In this document: piece by piece, positions 1 to 7,361 of the stretch
How positions within the stretch are numbered: the first letter of the stretch is position 1
How the letters are laid out: every line of letters begins with the position of its first letter
The notes under the pieces: model-generated
What the model was told of the DNA's origin: nothing
Seen by the model: the letters and a program-made list of their open reading frames with translations, nothing else
Database searches by the model: none
DNA from: Pigmentiphaga daeguensis
GTDB taxonomy: Bacteria > Pseudomonadota > Gammaproteobacteria > Burkholderiales > Burkholderiaceae_B
Length of the DNA stretch: 64,000 nucleotides
Assembly (NCBI RefSeq): GCF_039523035.1
Contig: NZ_BAAAEN010000007.1
Span: forward strand, 153,570-217,569
Direction: 5' to 3'
Position numbers and translations under genes: made by a program

Positions 1-260
1 ATCTCGGCCGCCAGGAAATCATCGAACCGGCGGTTGATGCCGTCGGCGATGGCGTGCAGCATTTCCACCCGCTGCTGCACCTTCATGGTCGCCCACGGGC
101 CCGACAGGGCGGCGCGCGCGGCCTTGACGGCGGCATCGACTTCGGCACGGCCGGCCTCGTGCACGGGACCGATCAGGCTGTTGTCGACGGGGTTGCGGTT
201 CTCGAAGGTCTTGCCGGTGGCGACCCACTGGCCGTTGATGAAATTCTTGAATTCGTTCAT
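1..260 (-). CDS. Semialdehyde dehydrogenase (hydroxymuconate type), 5' part only
   Basis: NAD-dependent aldehyde dehydrogenase family, of the kind that oxidises the semialdehyde formed by meta-cleavage of a catechol or aminophenol. Only the first 86 codons are in the window, so the catalytic Cys and Glu cannot be checked. The N-terminus shows the family opening FINGQWV (residues 7-13), then NPVD and VHEAGRAEVDAA, which resembles the XylG/AmnC group. The ATG at 258-260 follows the aldolase-like gene after 10 bases, so this is the third gene of an operon led by an extradiol dioxygenase. Family is secure; the precise substrate is inferred from neighbours. Confidence 0.8.
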   Translation of the reverse strand, partial: MNEFKNFINGQWVATGKTFENRNPVDNSLIGPVHEAGRAEVDAAVKAARAALSGPWATMKVQQRVEMLHAIADGINRRFDDFLAAE

Positions 261-270
261 GGCTGTATTC

Positions 271-972
271 TCAGATGACGTTTGCAAATTCGGGATCGCC
301 GTCGCACAGGTATTCCCACATGCGTTCGAAGATGCGGCCTGCGCCGGTGGCACGGCGGGCCGCCTCTTCCGGCGACAGCGTCGGGCCGTCGGCCAGTCCG
401 GCCGCGCGCAGTTGCAGCTCGATGCGCGCGGCGTCTTCCAGGTACCAGTTCAGCACCACCGCCTGCTCGATATTGGGCGCGGCTACCACCGCGCCGTTGC
501 CGCGCATGACCACGGCCGCGGCGGTGCCCAGCTTCGCGGCCACGCCGGCGGCCTGCTCGTCGGTGCGGATCAGTTGCGGATCGTCCCAGAGCGGGACGGC
601 CGGCGAGAAATACGAGCCCATGCCATGGCGCGGCGCCGGCGTCACGCGCGCGGACGACAGGGTCATCACGTCGCGCGGCATGCTGCGGATCACCGCTCCG
701 ACCTCGGGCCGCAAGCGATAGATGTGCTGGTGGATGCGGACTTCCCCCAGCACGCCTTCGGGCAGTTCGCCGCGAACCGGGACCACGGTGCCGTCCTCGT
801 GCGGACCGATCATGCCCATGGGCTTGGCGGCGCACACCAGGAAACGGTCGGCATCCAGCCGCAGGCTGCAATGGCCGTAGGCATGGACCAGGTTGGCGCG
901 CGCCAGGGCGCGGGCGGCCGCCCGCACCAGGCTCTGCTGCCGGGCGGTCGGTGCGTTGTCGTGCTGGCTCAA
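271..972 (-). CDS. Class II aldolase/adducin-fold protein, probable aromatic-acid decarboxylase
   Basis: About 233 residues with the class II aldolase/adducin fold. Members beside extradiol dioxygenases often decarboxylate dihydroxylated aromatic acids. The usual zinc ligands are missing: the HxH motif reads R96-S-M98, and the later HG motif is GNG with N159; E77, H81 and H83 remain. I chose the TTG at 972-970, which overlaps the stop of the upstream dioxygenase (TTGA) and has GGAG eight bases before it. A GTG at 1008 would add 12 residues inside that gene. Function as a decarboxylase is inference; a non-catalytic or differently metallated enzyme is possible. Confidence 0.72.
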   Translation of the reverse strand: MSQHDNAPTARQQSLVRAAARALARANLVHAYGHCSLRLDADRFLVCAAKPMGMIGPHEDGTVVPVRGELPEGVLGEVRIHQHIYRLRPEVGAVIRSMPRDVMTLSSARVTPAPRHGMGSYFSPAVPLWDDPQLIRTDEQAAGVAAKLGTAAAVVMRGNGAVVAAPNIEQAVVLNWYLEDAARIELQLRAAGLADGPTLSPEEAARRATGAGRIFERMWEYLCDGDPEFANVI

Positions 973-1832
973 GTCTTGAACTCCGGAATATCGGGTTTGG
1001 ATCCCCACATGCAGAACGACGACGGGATGGCAGGGAAAGTGCGGGGACGGTAGGTCTTCTCGTCCTCTTCCGTGATCAGGCGCACGCCCGTCGAGTATTC
1101 GTAGATCATGCCGTCCGGTCCCTCGAAATACAGGAACATCGCGCCCGAGGTCGGATGGCGGCCCGGGCCGAAGCGGATGGGGATGCGCTTCTCCAGCAGG
1201 ATGTAATAGGCCCGCATCACGTCGTCGATGCTCTCGACCTGATGATTGATGTGCTGCACGCCGGGGTAGCTGGACGGGAACAGCGCGATCTTGTGATGCA
1301 CTTCGTCGATGCGCAGCAGGGGCGCTTCGCCGATGCGGTCGCTGACCTTGGCGCTGAGCAGCTGGGTCCAGAAGGCTTCGTCGCGGCGGGGATTCAGGGT
1401 GCGCAGGCCGATGTGGCTGAATCCCGTGATGCCCGCGTCGCGCGACGGGAAATAGCGGCGGCCGCTATGGTGCGGCGCATGGACCAGGTCGACGCTGTTG
1501 CCCGACGGGTCCTTGAAGTTGATGAAGTCGCGCACGTGGCGCTTCTCGGCTTCCTCGACGCTGCCGCGGGTGGCCGCGTAGCCCGACTGCTCCAGCAGCA
1601 CCATGGCCTGGTCGAGTTCTTCGGGCGTGTCGACCTCGAAGGCCGAGGTGTGGTCACGCGGATCACCTTCGAAATAGCAGAGCGTGTGATCGCGGCTGTC
1701 GGACTTCAGGTAGACCGCCTTGCCGACGCGGCGGGCCACTTCCAGACCCAGGACTTCGGTTGCATAGCGCACCGAACCTTCCAGGTCGGGCGTGCCCAGC
1801 CGCACGTAGCGGATGTCGTGTAGATGAATCAC
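969..1832 (-). CDS. Type I extradiol ring-cleavage dioxygenase (VOC fold)
   Basis: 287-residue two-domain vicinal-oxygen-chelate protein of the BphC/catechol 2,3-dioxygenase group, which uses Fe(II) and O2 to open a dihydroxylated ring next to the hydroxyls. The metal ligands line up as H140, H194 and E245. Candidate catalytic histidines are H180 (in VHHK) and H226 (in GRHP), so the enzyme should be active. It is the first gene of an operon with the aldolase-like gene and the semialdehyde dehydrogenase, and is divergent from a GntR regulator. Substrate is unknown; a carboxylated catechol would fit the decarboxylase next door. Confidence 0.88.
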   Translation of the reverse strand: MIHLHDIRYVRLGTPDLEGSVRYATEVLGLEVARRVGKAVYLKSDSRDHTLCYFEGDPRDHTSAFEVDTPEELDQAMVLLEQSGYAATRGSVEEAEKRHVRDFINFKDPSGNSVDLVHAPHHSGRRYFPSRDAGITGFSHIGLRTLNPRRDEAFWTQLLSAKVSDRIGEAPLLRIDEVHHKIALFPSSYPGVQHINHQVESIDDVMRAYYILLEKRIPIRFGPGRHPTSGAMFLYFEGPDGMIYEYSTGVRLITEEDEKTYRPRTFPAIPSSFCMWGSKPDIPEFKT

Positions 1833-1897
1833 CGGTGTCTCCAGCTGGGGGCCGTGAAAGCCCCCTGCACTTTTCGTAGGCGGACACGATACGCCAC

Positions 1898-1920
1898 AAA
1901 ATATCGGTTGGAAATATTTT
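1898..1920. promoter_or_regulatory. Inverted repeat in the divergent dioxygenase/GntR intergenic region
   Basis: AAAATAT at 1898-1904 and ATATTTT at 1914-1920 form a perfect 7-base inverted repeat with a 9-base spacer. It lies in the A/T-rich core of the 191-base region between the dioxygenase start and the GntR start, where both promoters should be. It is a candidate operator or promoter element; no direct match to a known consensus is claimed. Confidence 0.4.
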
Positions 1921-1972
1921 TATCGAGATTTTATGGATTTCCCTAATGCCCGGGGATTTCATCGAGAATCGA

Positions 1973-1983
1973 CTAGAATCTAG
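1973..1983. promoter_or_regulatory. Short palindrome upstream of the GntR gene
   Basis: CTAGAATCTAG is a perfect palindrome around a central A, 40 bases before the GntR start codon. GntR/FCD regulators bind short palindromes near their own promoter, so this is a second operator candidate. Its short length makes chance occurrence possible. Confidence 0.35.
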
Positions 1984-2023
1984 CCATCGCTCATGAGAGG
2001 GGGCACCCAGCCGCCCGAGACGC

Positions 2024-2770
2024 ATGCCTGGAATCCCATTGGAACTACCGCCCCTGGCCCACGCAGCCGCCCCCACCACGCTCGTGGGCACGGCCTATGC
2101 CGCCCTGCGGCGCGACATCATCGAAGGCAAGCTTGCGCCGGGCTCGCGCCTGCGCGTGGAACACCTGAAGGATTCCTATGGAGTCGGCGCCGGCACGCTG
2201 CGCGAGGCGCTGTCGCTGCTGGTGTCCGATGCGCTGGTGGTCTCCCACGGCCAGCGCGGCTTCCATGTCACGCCCATCTCCATGGAAGATTTCCTGGACA
2301 TCACCCGCAATCGCATCCTGCTGGAGTGCGAAGCGCTGCGGCAGGCCATCCAGGCCGGCGACGACGTCTGGGAAAGCCGCATCATCGCCGCCTTCCACCG
2401 CCTGAGCCGGGCCGAGGAACGCCTTGCCACGAATCCGGTCAACCGCTTCGACGAGTGGGAAGACCGCAACCGCGAGTTCCACCAGGCGCTGATCAGCGCC
2501 TGTACGTCACGCTGGATGCACCACTTCCTGGGCATCCTGTACCAGCAGGCGGAGCGCTACCGGCGGCTGGTCGTCACGCGCAAGCCCATTCCGCGCGACG
2601 TGCACGACGAGCACCGCAACATCCTGGAGGCCTCGCTGGCGCGGGACGGCGAACGCGCCGGCCAATTGCTGTCCGAGCACATCAGCACGACCTACGAGGC
2701 GGTCAAGCACCTGCCGGCGGACCTGTTCACGAACGTCACGCCCATCGCCGACGGCGCGGCGGCGCCGTAG
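2024..2770 (+). CDS. GntR-family transcriptional regulator (FadR/FCD subfamily)
   Basis: 248 residues. An N-terminal winged helix-turn-helix (about 22-85, with LRRDIIEGKLAPGSRLRVEHL and GTLREALSLL) is followed by an all-helical FCD ligand domain containing the typical NREFHQALISAC stretch and a late histidine in SEHIS. FCD domains usually bind an acid or metabolite through metal-coordinating residues. The gene is divergent from the extradiol dioxygenase operon, which is the likely target. The ATG at 2024 has no strong ribosome site; an in-frame GTG at 2084 is an alternative. The effector is unknown. Confidence 0.87.
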   Translation: MPGIPLELPPLAHAAAPTTLVGTAYAALRRDIIEGKLAPGSRLRVEHLKDSYGVGAGTLREALSLLVSDALVVSHGQRGFHVTPISMEDFLDITRNRILLECEALRQAIQAGDDVWESRIIAAFHRLSRAEERLATNPVNRFDEWEDRNREFHQALISACTSRWMHHFLGILYQQAERYRRLVVTRKPIPRDVHDEHRNILEASLARDGERAGQLLSEHISTTYEAVKHLPADLFTNVTPIADGAAAP

Positions 2771-2827
2771 GGCTCCGCCCGGGGACTTTGCCCTCCCCCG
2801 TATTACGCCTGCCTATCAAACGGACAT

Positions 2828-2855
2828 AAAAAAGGCGGTGCCCAAAGACACCGCC
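2828..2855 (-). terminator. Rho-independent terminator of the Rieske/reductase operon
   Basis: Read on the minus strand, GGCGGTG, an 8-base loop and CACCGCC form a 7-base-pair G/C stem followed by six T. It lies about 370 bases beyond the reductase stop, after the repeat block, and would end the long catabolic transcript before it runs antisense into the GntR gene. Confidence 0.75.
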
Positions 2856-2925
2856 CGACTCCCGCCCCCCTCGGCCCCAGGATGCGGTGGATCCGGCTCC
2901 GCCGGTCGGGGAAACCCACCCCCAA

Positions 2926-3035
2926 GCGGCCTTCGGCCGCGCCCCTCAAGGGGCGGCACTAGCGGACCGGCAGGAGAGCCCACCCCACGCGGCCTATGGC
3001 CGCGCCCCTCAAGGGGCGGCACTAGCGGACCGGCA
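2926..3035. repeat. Two tandem copies of a 47-base G/C-rich unit (63-base period)
   Basis: The unit at 2926-2972 recurs at 2989-3035 with only the centre of its first palindrome changed (GCGGCCTTCGGCCGC against GCGGCCTATGGCCGC). Each unit has two short hairpins, GCGGCC/GGCCGC and GCCCCT/AGGGGC, then CACTAGCGGACCGGCA. It belongs to the family of dispersed intergenic repeats in this window. Nothing here looks coding. Confidence 0.8.
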
Positions 3036-3037
3036 AA

Positions 3038-3171
3038 GCCGGATCCGCGGCGCCCTGGATCTAGTACCGGTTTTTTGGTACGCCACACCGTTACTACCGC
3101 TGGCAGCCAGCGAAGCACGGCTGCCACAACCCAAGAAACGGGTACTAGACCCAGGATGCGGTGGATCCGGC
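3038..3171. repeat. Palindromic dispersed repeat element with 33-base imperfect terminal inverted repeats
   Basis: The left arm 3038-3070 (GCCGGATCCGCGG then CCTGGATCTAGTACC) is mirrored by the right arm 3139-3171 (GGTACTAGACCCAGG then GTGGATCCGGC). The interior holds CTGGCAGCCAG. A second copy with one arm lies near 28.0 kb, and the left-arm sequence recurs near 28.13 kb. Size and structure resemble a MITE-like or REP-like palindromic unit; no ORF is inside. Confidence 0.75.
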
Positions 3172-3192
3172 TCCGCCGGTCCACCCGCATCG

Positions 3193-3227
3193 CCCCCTGG
3201 GGGGCGCGCGTCAGCGCGTAGGGGGGG
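3193..3227. repeat. G-run hairpin repeat, copy 1
   Basis: CCCCCTGGGGGGCGCGCG followed by TCAGCGCGTAGGGGGGG. The same unit occurs at 7324-7357 and 28241-28274, and a degraded inverted version at 27936-27975, always between genes or at a gene end. The C-run/G-run and GCGCG parts can form a stable hairpin. Confidence 0.8.
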
Positions 3228-4184
3228 TCAAATATCCAACACCAGCTTGGCGCCCTTGCAGCCCGACACGCAGACCATCATGGTCTTGTTCGACTCGCGC
3301 TCGCGCTCGGTCAGCACCGAGTCGCGATGCTCGGGCGTGCCTTCCAGCACGGCGGTCTCGCACGCGCCGCACACGCCTTCGCGGCAGCTGTAGTCGGCGT
3401 CGACGCCGGCTTCCAGCAGCGCATCGAGCAGCGACATCCCGGCCGGCACGTCGATGGTCTTGCCCGACTTGGCCAGCTCGACCTGGTAGCTGCCTTCCTG
3501 CGAGGCCGTGACTTCGCCGGCGGCAGCGAAGCGTTCGATGTGCACGTTCTGGTAGCCCAGTTCCTTGCAGGTGGCCTCGAAGGCGTCCAGCATGGGCGTG
3601 GGGCCACAGCAGTAGAAATGGGTGTCCGCCGGCTGCGAGCCCAGCAGCTCGCGCAGGTTGGGCGGGCCGCCGGCCTGGTCGTCGAAGCGCGTCGTGACCT
3701 TGCCGCCCGAGGCCACCAGCTCGTCGACGAACGCCGCCTCGCTCTTGGTGCGCGCGCAATAGACCAGTTCCACCGGCTTGCCAATGGCGCGCAGGCGGTT
3801 GTACATGCAGAAGATGGGCGTCACGCCGATGCCGCCGGCCAGCAGCACCGACTTGGCCGCCGACTCGTCCAGCTCGAAGTTGTTGCGCGGCGGCGCGATC
3901 TTGATGGTCGAGCCCACGCGCAGCTGCTCGTGCACGAAGCGCGAACCGCCGCGGCTGTTACGGTCGTTCAGCACGCCCACCACGTAGCGATGCCGCTCTT
4001 CGGGCGAGTTGAACAGCGAATAGCTGCGCACCAGGCCGTTGGGCAGATGCAGGTCGATGTGGGAGCCCGCGGCGAAGGCAGGCAGTTCTTCGCCCGTGGG
4101 CGAGCGGAACTCGACACTGATGATGCCCTGCGCTTCAAGGCGGATGGCGTGAACCAGTACCGTAAGGAGTGAGCTGCTGTTCAT
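3228..4184 (-). CDS. Class IA oxygenase reductase (FMN, NAD and plant-type 2Fe-2S domains)
   Basis: 318 residues, phthalate-dioxygenase-reductase/VanB architecture. It passes electrons from NAD(P)H to a Rieske oxygenase. The flavin motif RSYSLFN is at 53-59, the nucleotide-binding LAGGIGVTP at 115-123 and CGPTPML at 193-199. The C-terminal 2Fe-2S ferredoxin domain has C267, C272, C275 and C305. It is the last gene of the operon, two genes after the Rieske subunit, its likely partner. The ATG at 4184 was preferred over upstream in-frame starts because the flavin domain begins right after it. Confidence 0.9.
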   Translation of the reverse strand: MNSSSLLTVLVHAIRLEAQGIISVEFRSPTGEELPAFAAGSHIDLHLPNGLVRSYSLFNSPEERHRYVVGVLNDRNSRGGSRFVHEQLRVGSTIKIAPPRNNFELDESAAKSVLLAGGIGVTPIFCMYNRLRAIGKPVELVYCARTKSEAAFVDELVASGGKVTTRFDDQAGGPPNLRELLGSQPADTHFYCCGPTPMLDAFEATCKELGYQNVHIERFAAAGEVTASQEGSYQVELAKSGKTIDVPAGMSLLDALLEAGVDADYSCREGVCGACETAVLEGTPEHRDSVLTERERESNKTMMVCVSGCKGAKLVLDI

Positions 4185-4204
4185 GAAAAGGTCGGAAAAA
4201 ACGG

Positions 4205-4624
4205 TTATGCGTCGGCACGCAGGGCGATGTCGAGCCGCGCAAACGCATCGATCTCCACGGTCAGACCGGGAAAAACGAGGCCACGCACCTCGACCAACGT
4301 GGAACACGGATAAGGCGCCCGGAAGAACTCCTTGCGGGCCCTTCCGACTTCATCCTTGTCCTGGATGTTCGTCACGTAAATCACCAGTTTATAAATATTT
4401 TGCACCCCTCCGCCAGCGGCCTCGACCAAAGCGCGGATTTTGCCTAGCACAATCAGGGTTTGTTCGTAGGTGCCCAGCGGTGCGGCGGCCGTGGATTCAG
4501 GGTTGGCCGTCATGCCCGACATCGAGATTTCATTGCCCAGGACCAGGCAATTGGACCAGGTGGCCGTCTCGCGCTCGGGCACCGACGGCGCGATGACGCG
4601 GCGCGCCGCCGCGCCGCCGCTCAT
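4205..4624 (-). CDS. RidA/YjgF-family protein, possible aminomuconate-type deaminase
   Basis: 139 residues of the RidA fold, with the conserved C-terminal signature around VEVRGL, R114 and E124, the residues that bind the carboxylate and water in imine deaminases. RidA paralogues in meta-cleavage clusters include 2-aminomuconate deaminase. Being between a Rieske oxygenase and its reductase, this copy is more likely pathway-specific than the general imine-damage protein. The start has GGAGG six bases upstream. The N-terminal 20 residues are longer than in E. coli RidA. Deaminase role is inference. Confidence 0.85.
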   Translation of the reverse strand: MSGGAAARRVIAPSVPERETATWSNCLVLGNEISMSGMTANPESTAAAPLGTYEQTLIVLGKIRALVEAAGGGVQNIYKLVIYVTNIQDKDEVGRARKEFFRAPYPCSTLVEVRGLVFPGLTVEIDAFARLDIALRADA

Positions 4625-4682
4625 CGCCGCCTCCAGGCGCCGCGGATTCCCCGGACGGGGAATCCATGCCCGGCACGGCGGC

Positions 4683-5702
4683 TCACGCCGTCTTTCCTTT
4701 CAGTTGCTCGAACTGCTCGGTCGCCAGGTTGCGCAGGTGGCGGCGCAGGCGGACCAGCCCGATGTCGTGCTGGTACAGGTTCTCGCGCTGGTTGGCGTCC
4801 GGCTCCATGACTTCCAGCACTTCGCGGTCCTGCTCCAGCACCGCCCAGTGGCGCGCTTCCAGTCGGTTGCGGTACAGGAACTGCCACGCATGGCGCTGCC
4901 AGCCCGAGACCTTGCGGCAGCGCCAGTGGAACACGGCGGCCAGGTTCTCGGAAATGGGCGTGTAGGTGCCGACGATGGCGAAGCTGCCGCCGGGGCCGCC
5001 GGTGGCGGGATACGGGATCTCGAGCCGCAGCCAGTGCAGGCCGGTATTGGCCCACTCGGTCCAGTCGAAGTTCACGCCGCGCTGGCCCTTCTTCTCGAAC
5101 ACGAAGCCGTGCTCGGTGTCGCGCACGCCGAACTCCGCCACCGAGGAACCTTCGGCCATCGAGTGCGACTGCTTGTGCAGGTAGGTCCCGTGCATCGGGT
5201 CCATGACGTTGTCGATGACGTAGCGATAGTCGCCGCGCCACTCGGTGTAGCACAGGAAGGAGGCGAACTCGTCCGAGACCAGTTCTTCCGGCAGCGTGAA
5301 ATCGGGAGCCTCGTCCACGTTGTTGGCCGAGTTGTACAGGAACACCGCGCCGTTGCGCTCGACCACGTGGAAGGAACGCGCGGCGCGCTTGCCTTCCAGG
5401 CTGCAACCGGGGCTGCCCGGCACGTTGGTCACCACGCCGTCGGCGCGCACCTGCACGCCGTGGTAGCCGCAGGCGATGCGGTCGCCCAGCAGGATGCCGC
5501 GCGACAGCGGCGCGCCACGGTGCGGGCAGTGGTCTTCCAGCGCGTACAGCTTGCCGGCTTCGTCGCGCCAGAACACCAGCTTCATGCCCAGGCGGCGCAG
5601 CGACACGGGCTTGTCGGTAATGAAATTGGACGGACAGATCGCGTACCAGGTGTCTTTCAGGCCGTTCGCGAGCAGGGTGTCGGGGCTATCGATCTTGATC
5701 AT
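4683..5702 (-). CDS. Rieske non-heme iron oxygenase, large (terminal) subunit
   Basis: 339 residues. The Rieske 2Fe-2S motif is C59-x-H61 and C78-x2-H81. The mononuclear iron site shows H171 and H176 in the DPMHGTYLH segment, with D164 or D168 as the electron-bridging Asp. Length and the lack of a beta-subunit gene point to the alpha-only phthalate-4,5-dioxygenase/VanA group of hydroxylases or O-demethylases. The ATG at 5702 has GAGGAG seven bases upstream. Genes for the reductase and a RidA protein follow in the same operon. Ring hydroxylation or demethylation of an aromatic acid is the likely reaction. Confidence 0.9.
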   Translation of the reverse strand: MIKIDSPDTLLANGLKDTWYAICPSNFITDKPVSLRRLGMKLVFWRDEAGKLYALEDHCPHRGAPLSRGILLGDRIACGYHGVQVRADGVVTNVPGSPGCSLEGKRAARSFHVVERNGAVFLYNSANNVDEAPDFTLPEELVSDEFASFLCYTEWRGDYRYVIDNVMDPMHGTYLHKQSHSMAEGSSVAEFGVRDTEHGFVFEKKGQRGVNFDWTEWANTGLHWLRLEIPYPATGGPGGSFAIVGTYTPISENLAAVFHWRCRKVSGWQRHAWQFLYRNRLEARHWAVLEQDREVLEVMEPDANQRENLYQHDIGLVRLRRHLRNLATEQFEQLKGKTA

Positions 5703-5712
5703 GGCGGACTCC

Positions 5713-5940
5713 TCAGGCGGTCTCGGCCAGGCGGGCCAGTTCGGATTGCAGCAGTTCCTCGGTCCAGGGCACGCCGTTGGGGGCCGGGGGGCCGGCATGG
5801 TTCAGGTAGTCGACGATGGGAGCCAGTTCATGCTTGCCCGCCGCGAACGCGCGCTCGAGCGAATCGCCCAGCAGGCTTTCCCATTCCGTGGGAGTACGGC
5901 GCCGCGCCTGATGCGGTTCCAGATAACGGTCTTCTTGCAT
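5713..5940 (-). CDS. Small oxygenase-associated protein of unknown function
   Basis: 75 residues, mostly helical, with PTEWESLLGDSLERAF, then DYLNHAGP and PWTEE. It resembles short proteins that I recall annotated as recombinase-like helix-turn-helix proteins and found beside Rieske oxygenases; that recollection is not checked. There are two adjacent ATGs at 5943 and 5940. GGAGGT ends five bases before the second one, so I take 5940. The gene overlaps the stop of the 107-residue gene and ends 10 bases before the Rieske start, so it is tightly co-transcribed. A DNA-binding or oxygenase-assembly role is speculation. Confidence 0.7.
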   Translation of the reverse strand: MQEDRYLEPHQARRRTPTEWESLLGDSLERAFAAGKHELAPIVDYLNHAGPPAPNGVPWTEELLQSELARLAETA

Positions 5941-6263
5941 CATTTACCTCCGTTGCGTACGCGTTCGCGGATGCGTTCGCGAACGGGAACAAAGTCATAA
6001 GTGGGATAGCACTCGGTGCGGAACACGCCCCAGGCCGAGCGCTCGAGTTCGACATTGACCGTGGCCAGCAGATGCGGCGGCACCTCGAGCGTCACGATCT
6101 GCCCCAGCCCCATCGCCACGGTCCAGGACACGATCTTCACGCCCTCGGGCGGGAACCGCTCCCACCAGTCGGCTTCTTTCAGCTTGGTCTGGACCGCGTC
6201 CAGATTGTTCGACTGATCGTGCTTGAGCAGCACGGTCAACATCACATTCGCCGGCTCGGCCAT
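5940..6263 (-). CDS. Conserved-looking 107-residue protein in the ring-cleavage operon, unknown function
   Basis: Not recognised. The protein is soluble, with no signal peptide. The order of predicted strands and helices (MLTVLLKH, a helix, VKIVSWTVAMG, QIVTLEVPP, a second helix) is compatible with a dimeric alpha+beta-barrel fold, as in small aromatic-pathway isomerases and monooxygenases. It starts 9 bases after the extradiol dioxygenase gene and its stop overlaps the first ATG of the 75-residue gene. Position argues for a direct role in the pathway, for example isomerase, hydratase or product handling. Confidence 0.7.
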   Translation of the reverse strand: MAEPANVMLTVLLKHDQSNNLDAVQTKLKEADWWERFPPEGVKIVSWTVAMGLGQIVTLEVPPHLLATVNVELERSAWGVFRTECYPTYDFVPVRERIRERVRNGGK

Positions 6264-6272
6264 ACGTCGCCC

Positions 6273-7232
6273 CTATTTCTTCTCGGTAAGAAACTTGCCG
6301 TCGGGCGCCTTGGCGTTCTTCTGGCGGCGGGTGTTGCCGTCCAGGCCGCCGTCGATCGCCCATTCGGCGAACACCGTGGGACCGGGCTCGAAATCGCGGG
6401 CTTCCCACTCGGCGTCCAGGTAGTCGTCGTCGGCGTAGTACTCGATCAGGCCGCCGCCCGGGAAATTGAAATACCAGAAGTAGGCCGACGATATCGGGTG
6501 GCGCCCCGGGCCGAGCTGCGTGCTCCAGCCATGGCGGGCCATCGCCATGCCGCCGCCGAACACCTCATGGATGTCGCGCACGGCGAACGCCACGTGGTTC
6601 AGGCCGGCGCGCGGCTGCGGCGGCTGCAACAGGAACAGGTCATGGTGGCCGCCCTCGGGCGCGCAACGCAGGAAGGCGCCCTTGCCCGGATAGCGGTCGG
6701 AAGCCACGAAACCGAAGTTCTCGGTGTAGAACTGCTCGCAGGCCTTCACATCCTTCACGAAGAACACCACGTGGCCGACCTCGATGGGCGTGGCGCGCTC
6801 GTAGATCGGGCTGCGCTGGTTGCGGCGGGCCTTGGTGCCCCAGGTGTTCATGCCCGGGCTGTCGAGGTCGATGTCGATCTTGCGGGTGGTCTGGAAACGT
6901 ACCGCCAGGCCGTTGGGGTCGGTACAACCGACCCGCCCGCCTTCGTTCACGTAGCCCGGCTTGTCCTTCAGGCGAGCGGCGAAGCGCTCCAGCACTTCGT
7001 CGCTGGACACGCCCCACACCACTTCACGCAGCGTCGGGCCATCCTCGATCGCCGGCGGCAGGCCCGGGAAATCGGTGGTCTTCACGATCACCCGGCACTT
7101 GTTCATCGACTCGAACACCAGCGACTTGTCGGTTTCCTCGGCCAGCGTCAAGCCCCAGTCGGACAGGAACTGTTTGCACGCGGCCAGATCGTCGGCGCCG
7201 TAGGTGATTTCGTCTATACCCAATACGTCCAT
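6273..7232 (-). CDS. Type I extradiol ring-cleavage dioxygenase (second copy, different subgroup)
   Basis: 319 residues in two VOC domains. Iron ligands align as H154, H213 and E264; supporting active-site histidines are in GGHHDLF (about 196-197) and GRHP (245). It differs clearly from the dioxygenase at 969-1832, so the two are not a recent duplication and probably cleave different diols or act in different steps. Two adjacent ATGs exist at 7235 and 7232; GGAG lies seven bases from the second, which I chose. The next genes are two small proteins and the Rieske oxygenase. Confidence 0.87.
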   Translation of the reverse strand: MDVLGIDEITYGADDLAACKQFLSDWGLTLAEETDKSLVFESMNKCRVIVKTTDFPGLPPAIEDGPTLREVVWGVSSDEVLERFAARLKDKPGYVNEGGRVGCTDPNGLAVRFQTTRKIDIDLDSPGMNTWGTKARRNQRSPIYERATPIEVGHVVFFVKDVKACEQFYTENFGFVASDRYPGKGAFLRCAPEGGHHDLFLLQPPQPRAGLNHVAFAVRDIHEVFGGGMAMARHGWSTQLGPGRHPISSAYFWYFNFPGGGLIEYYADDDYLDAEWEARDFEPGPTVFAEWAIDGGLDGNTRRQKNAKAPDGKFLTEKK

Positions 7233-7323
7233 CATATCTCTCCAAAACTTGGTGCTCCGCACCAAGACGCCCCACCTAGACCAGGGCACGAAGGATCCGG
7301 CTCCGCCGGTCCTTCGCCGCCCG

Positions 7324-7357
7324 CCCCCTGGGGGGCGCGCGTAAGCGCGTAGGGGGG
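7324..7357. repeat. G-run hairpin repeat, copy 2, inside the catabolic operon
   Basis: CCCCCTGGGGGGCGCGCG followed by TAAGCGCGTAGGGGGG, preceded at about 7291-7311 by GATCCGGCTCCGCCGGTCC as in the other copies. It fills the 129-base gap between the aldehyde dehydrogenase stop and the extradiol dioxygenase start, so it would be transcribed inside the operon and could act as an mRNA-stability or attenuation hairpin. Confidence 0.75.
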
Positions 7358-7361
7358 AGCC

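Noticed and set aside
1993..2829. Alternative start and frame for the regulator at 1993
   Set aside because: The 1993 ATG is in a different frame that gives an Arg/Pro-rich translation; the GntR domains are in the frame starting at 2024.
2926..3035. Two spaced repeats considered as a CRISPR remnant
   Set aside because: Only two units, each with internal hairpins, a 16-base spacer, and related dispersed copies elsewhere; no cas genes.
5713..5940. Phage recombinase or mobile-element gene
   Set aside because: The protein has no recombinase catalytic region and is embedded in a catabolic operon with coupled translation.
4470..7352. 960-codon open frame on the plus strand
   Set aside because: It is antisense to six well-supported genes (RidA, Rieske, two small genes, dioxygenase) and its translation is low-complexity, as expected from G+C-rich third positions.
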